8,440 bases of DNA from assembly GCA_023256555.1 (NCBI GenBank), contig JALRFB010000031.1:1-8440 (forward strand). Direction: 5' to 3'. Below, piece by piece: positions 6,738 through 8,440 of the stretch (position 1 is its first letter; the number at the start of each line of letters is the position of its first letter). Made by a program: the position numbers and the translations under genes. Below the pieces are notes generated by a model. It made no database searches. It worked only from the letters and a program-made list of their open reading frames with translations, and was not told where the DNA came from. Source of the DNA: Sediminibacterium sp. (lineage in GTDB: Bacteria; Bacteroidota; Bacteroidia; Chitinophagales; Chitinophagaceae).

Positions 6738-8439
6738 TGTTATTATTGGCCTTCTGTTTTATTTTGGGTGGTTTCTGGGTTGGCTTTTTCTTTACAAACT
6801 TCTTTTTTGAATTATTTAAGGCCGAATCTTTGTTATATTTTGGTAAGGCGGTTGGAAGAGTTGGTGTAGATTTTTTATTATTTGTATCAGTTTTAATTGT
6901 GTCTTTTGTAATTTTCACTGGTACTGCATCTGAAGCCAACATCTCCATATCCCAAACGTCTGATAATTCATCATTATTGTATTCTAATGGTGTCAAATAC
7001 GCAGATTTATTATTACGCACATACCAATCTTTAATTGCTTGCGGCATTAAATCTACTTTAGATAAATTATCCGCCTTTAATTTACTTTCAGGAGTTAATG
7101 TGTCGTTTAAATATTTCTCCATCATCAAAGTAGCAATTGGACCTGCCCAGGTTGCACCATAACCTGCATTTTCTACAATCACTGCTACAGCAATTTTTGG
7201 ATTATCTTTTGGTGCAAAGCAAACAAACAATGAATGGTTTTTACCGTGTGGATTTTGAGCCGTACCGGTCTTTGCACAGTATTCATGTCCAGGTACTTTA
7301 ATAAATGCTGCAGTTCCATACATAGTTACATCATGCATTCCTTCTTTGATCACTTTAAAAATACTGGATGGAATATTGGTTACTTTTTGTTTGGTTCTAT
7401 ACTTCTCTAATAAAGCAGCATCTTGTTCATTTTCATCTTCGATGCTATCCACAAAATGTGGAGTGTAATAGAATCCTTCATTCGCTATAAATGCCATACT
7501 ATTGGCTAATTGTAATGGAGTAGCGGTCATTCTATCTTGACCAATACCCAAGGTTAACATATAACAACTATTCCAGTATTTTGGATTACCAAAATCTCTA
7601 TTGTATTGTGCAGTATCTGGAATATTTGCTTTGTTTTCACTAGGCAAATCCACTCCTAATTTTCTACCAAAGCCAAATGAATTCATGTAATCTTTCCATT
7701 TCAAATAACCTGTTTTGGCATTCTTGTATTTTGGATTGTCTATGGCCATTCTAAATACTTGTAAGAAATAGGAGTTACAAGAATTGGCCAATGCTAATTG
7801 CAAGTTGGCAGCATGACCTGCATTATGGTGTTCACATTTTCTAGGATCACCACAAGCACCATATAAACCAAAGCAGTTATATCCATAAGAGGGAGTAATT
7901 AATCCCTCGTCTAAAGCAATAATGGCACCCAATGGTTTAAAAGTAGAACCAGGAGGATATTGTCCTTTAATGGCTCTATTATAAATTGGTCGAGCAGTAT
8001 CTAATAATAATCTACCAATGGTTTTTCTTCTTTTATTTCCGGTTAATAAATTTGGATTATAGCCCGGACTAGATGCCATCGCAATGATGCCTCCTGTTTT
8101 TGGATTAATGGCAACAGCACTTCCAATTTTATGTTGTAATAATTTTTCAGCTAATTGTTGTACTTCTACATCCATGCTTGTATATATGTTTCGACCAGCT
8201 ATAGCCAATGTGTCGTAAATCCCTTTTTCATAAGCACCTTGAATTTTTCCTTTATTGTCTCTCAAAAATCTGGTAACGCCTCGTTGTCCCATTAATATAG
8301 GCTCGTAAAATCTTTCAAGTCCAGTCATGCCTGCATAATCACCCATTTCATATCCTTCAGCTGCATGTTTTTGTAAAAAGTTGACATCCACTTCGGCAAC
8401 ATATCCTAATACATGAGCTGCAGTGTTATAAGGGTAAGA
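6721..8439 (-). CDS. mrdA: Penicillin-binding protein 2 (elongasome transpeptidase), N-terminus outside window
   Basis: Class B PBP that cross-links peptidoglycan strands made by RodA; anchored in the inner membrane with its catalytic domain in the periplasm. The frame is open to the window edge, giving 572 visible residues (codon 8439-8437 counted as 1). The anchor and much of the pedestal are missing. A GTG at 8391 is not the start, because upstream codons continue the conserved pedestal 'AAHVLGYVAEVD'. The transpeptidase domain runs from about 105 ('AVAINPKTGGIIAMAS') to about 445, with the nucleophile S165 and K168 in 'PGSTFKP', the SxN motif S220-C-N222, and 'KTGTA' from K390. 'GATWAGPIA' (428-436) is a further family signature. 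Between the first two motifs lie C189, C196, C202, H204, H205 and H209, a possible metal site. From about 506 there is a lysine-, asparagine- and proline-rich tail without predicted fold. The last 17 bp overlap the rodA start, so the two are surely co-transcribed. Confidence 0.96.
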   Translation of the reverse strand, partial: SYPYNTAAHVLGYVAEVDVNFLQKHAAEGYEMGDYAGMTGLERFYEPILMGQRGVTRFLRDNKGKIQGAYEKGIYDTLAIAGRNIYTSMDVEVQQLAEKLLQHKIGSAVAINPKTGGIIAMASSPGYNPNLLTGNKRRKTIGRLLLDTARPIYNRAIKGQYPPGSTFKPLGAIIALDEGLITPSYGYNCFGLYGACGDPRKCEHHNAGHAANLQLALANSCNSYFLQVFRMAIDNPKYKNAKTGYLKWKDYMNSFGFGRKLGVDLPSENKANIPDTAQYNRDFGNPKYWNSCYMLTLGIGQDRMTATPLQLANSMAFIANEGFYYTPHFVDSIEDENEQDAALLEKYRTKQKVTNIPSSIFKVIKEGMHDVTMYGTAAFIKVPGHEYCAKTGTAQNPHGKNHSLFVCFAPKDNPKIAVAVIVENAGYGATWAGPIATLMMEKYLNDTLTPESKLKADNLSKVDLMPQAIKDWYVRNNKSAYLTPLEYNNDELSDVWDMEMLASDAVPVKITKDTIKTDTNNKKSTPTLPTALPKYNKDSALNNSKKKFVKKKPTQKPPKIKQKANNNNVNQL

Positions 8440-8440
8440 T

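Noticed and set aside
6731..7162. 143-residue open frame on the plus strand
   Set aside because: Antisense to the PBP2 3' region; the Phe-rich start is the reverse complement of the lysine-rich tail.
8389..8391. GTG as the start of PBP2
   Set aside because: Upstream in-frame codons encode a conserved part of the PBP2 pedestal domain, so the gene simply continues beyond the window.

Overview
The window is an AT-rich stretch of a Bacteroidota chromosome, most likely from the family Chitinophagaceae or a close relative. This assignment comes from the character of the proteins (a membrane-anchored M23 peptidase with a 'DSPKEK' juxtamembrane segment, a Bacteroidota-type PEP carboxylase, a RodA with a long extracytoplasmic insert). 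It also fits the near absence of Shine-Dalgarno sequences before the starts. It is inferred from reading alone, with no database search.

Layout: (1) positions 2-880, plus strand, the body of a membrane-anchored M23 (LytM-type) peptidase cut by the left window edge. (2) 886-1308, minus strand, a small secreted NTF2-like/DUF4440 protein, ending 5 bp from the peptidase stop. (3) 1360-1965, plus strand, a compact AlkA-type DNA-3-methyladenine glycosylase. (4) 1968-4532, minus strand, a full-length phosphoenolpyruvate carboxylase, its stop 2 bp from the glycosylase stop. (5) 4610-5368, minus strand, an MBL-fold metallohydrolase. (6) 5385-6737, minus strand, RodA. (7) 6721-8439, minus strand, penicillin-binding protein 2, cut by the right window edge and overlapping rodA by 17 bp.

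The functional core is the PBP2-RodA pair: the transpeptidase and SEDS glycosyltransferase that build lateral-wall peptidoglycan in the elongasome, transcribed leftwards in the order PBP2, RodA, MBL hydrolase and possibly PEP carboxylase. The M23 peptidase at the other end also acts on peptidoglycan, but is separately transcribed. PEP carboxylase makes oxaloacetate for the TCA cycle and the aspartate family; any link to the wall genes is only positional. The glycosylase repairs alkylated bases.

I see no RNA genes, mobile elements, CRISPR arrays, or tandem repeats, and no gene-free stretch longer than 77 bp. I find no convincing undescribed system. The most useful second-look items are a small inverted repeat that would fold the hydrolase start codon against the rodA 3' end, departures from canonical motifs in RodA and PEP carboxylase, a Cys/His cluster by the PBP2 active site, and a lysine-rich PBP2 tail.
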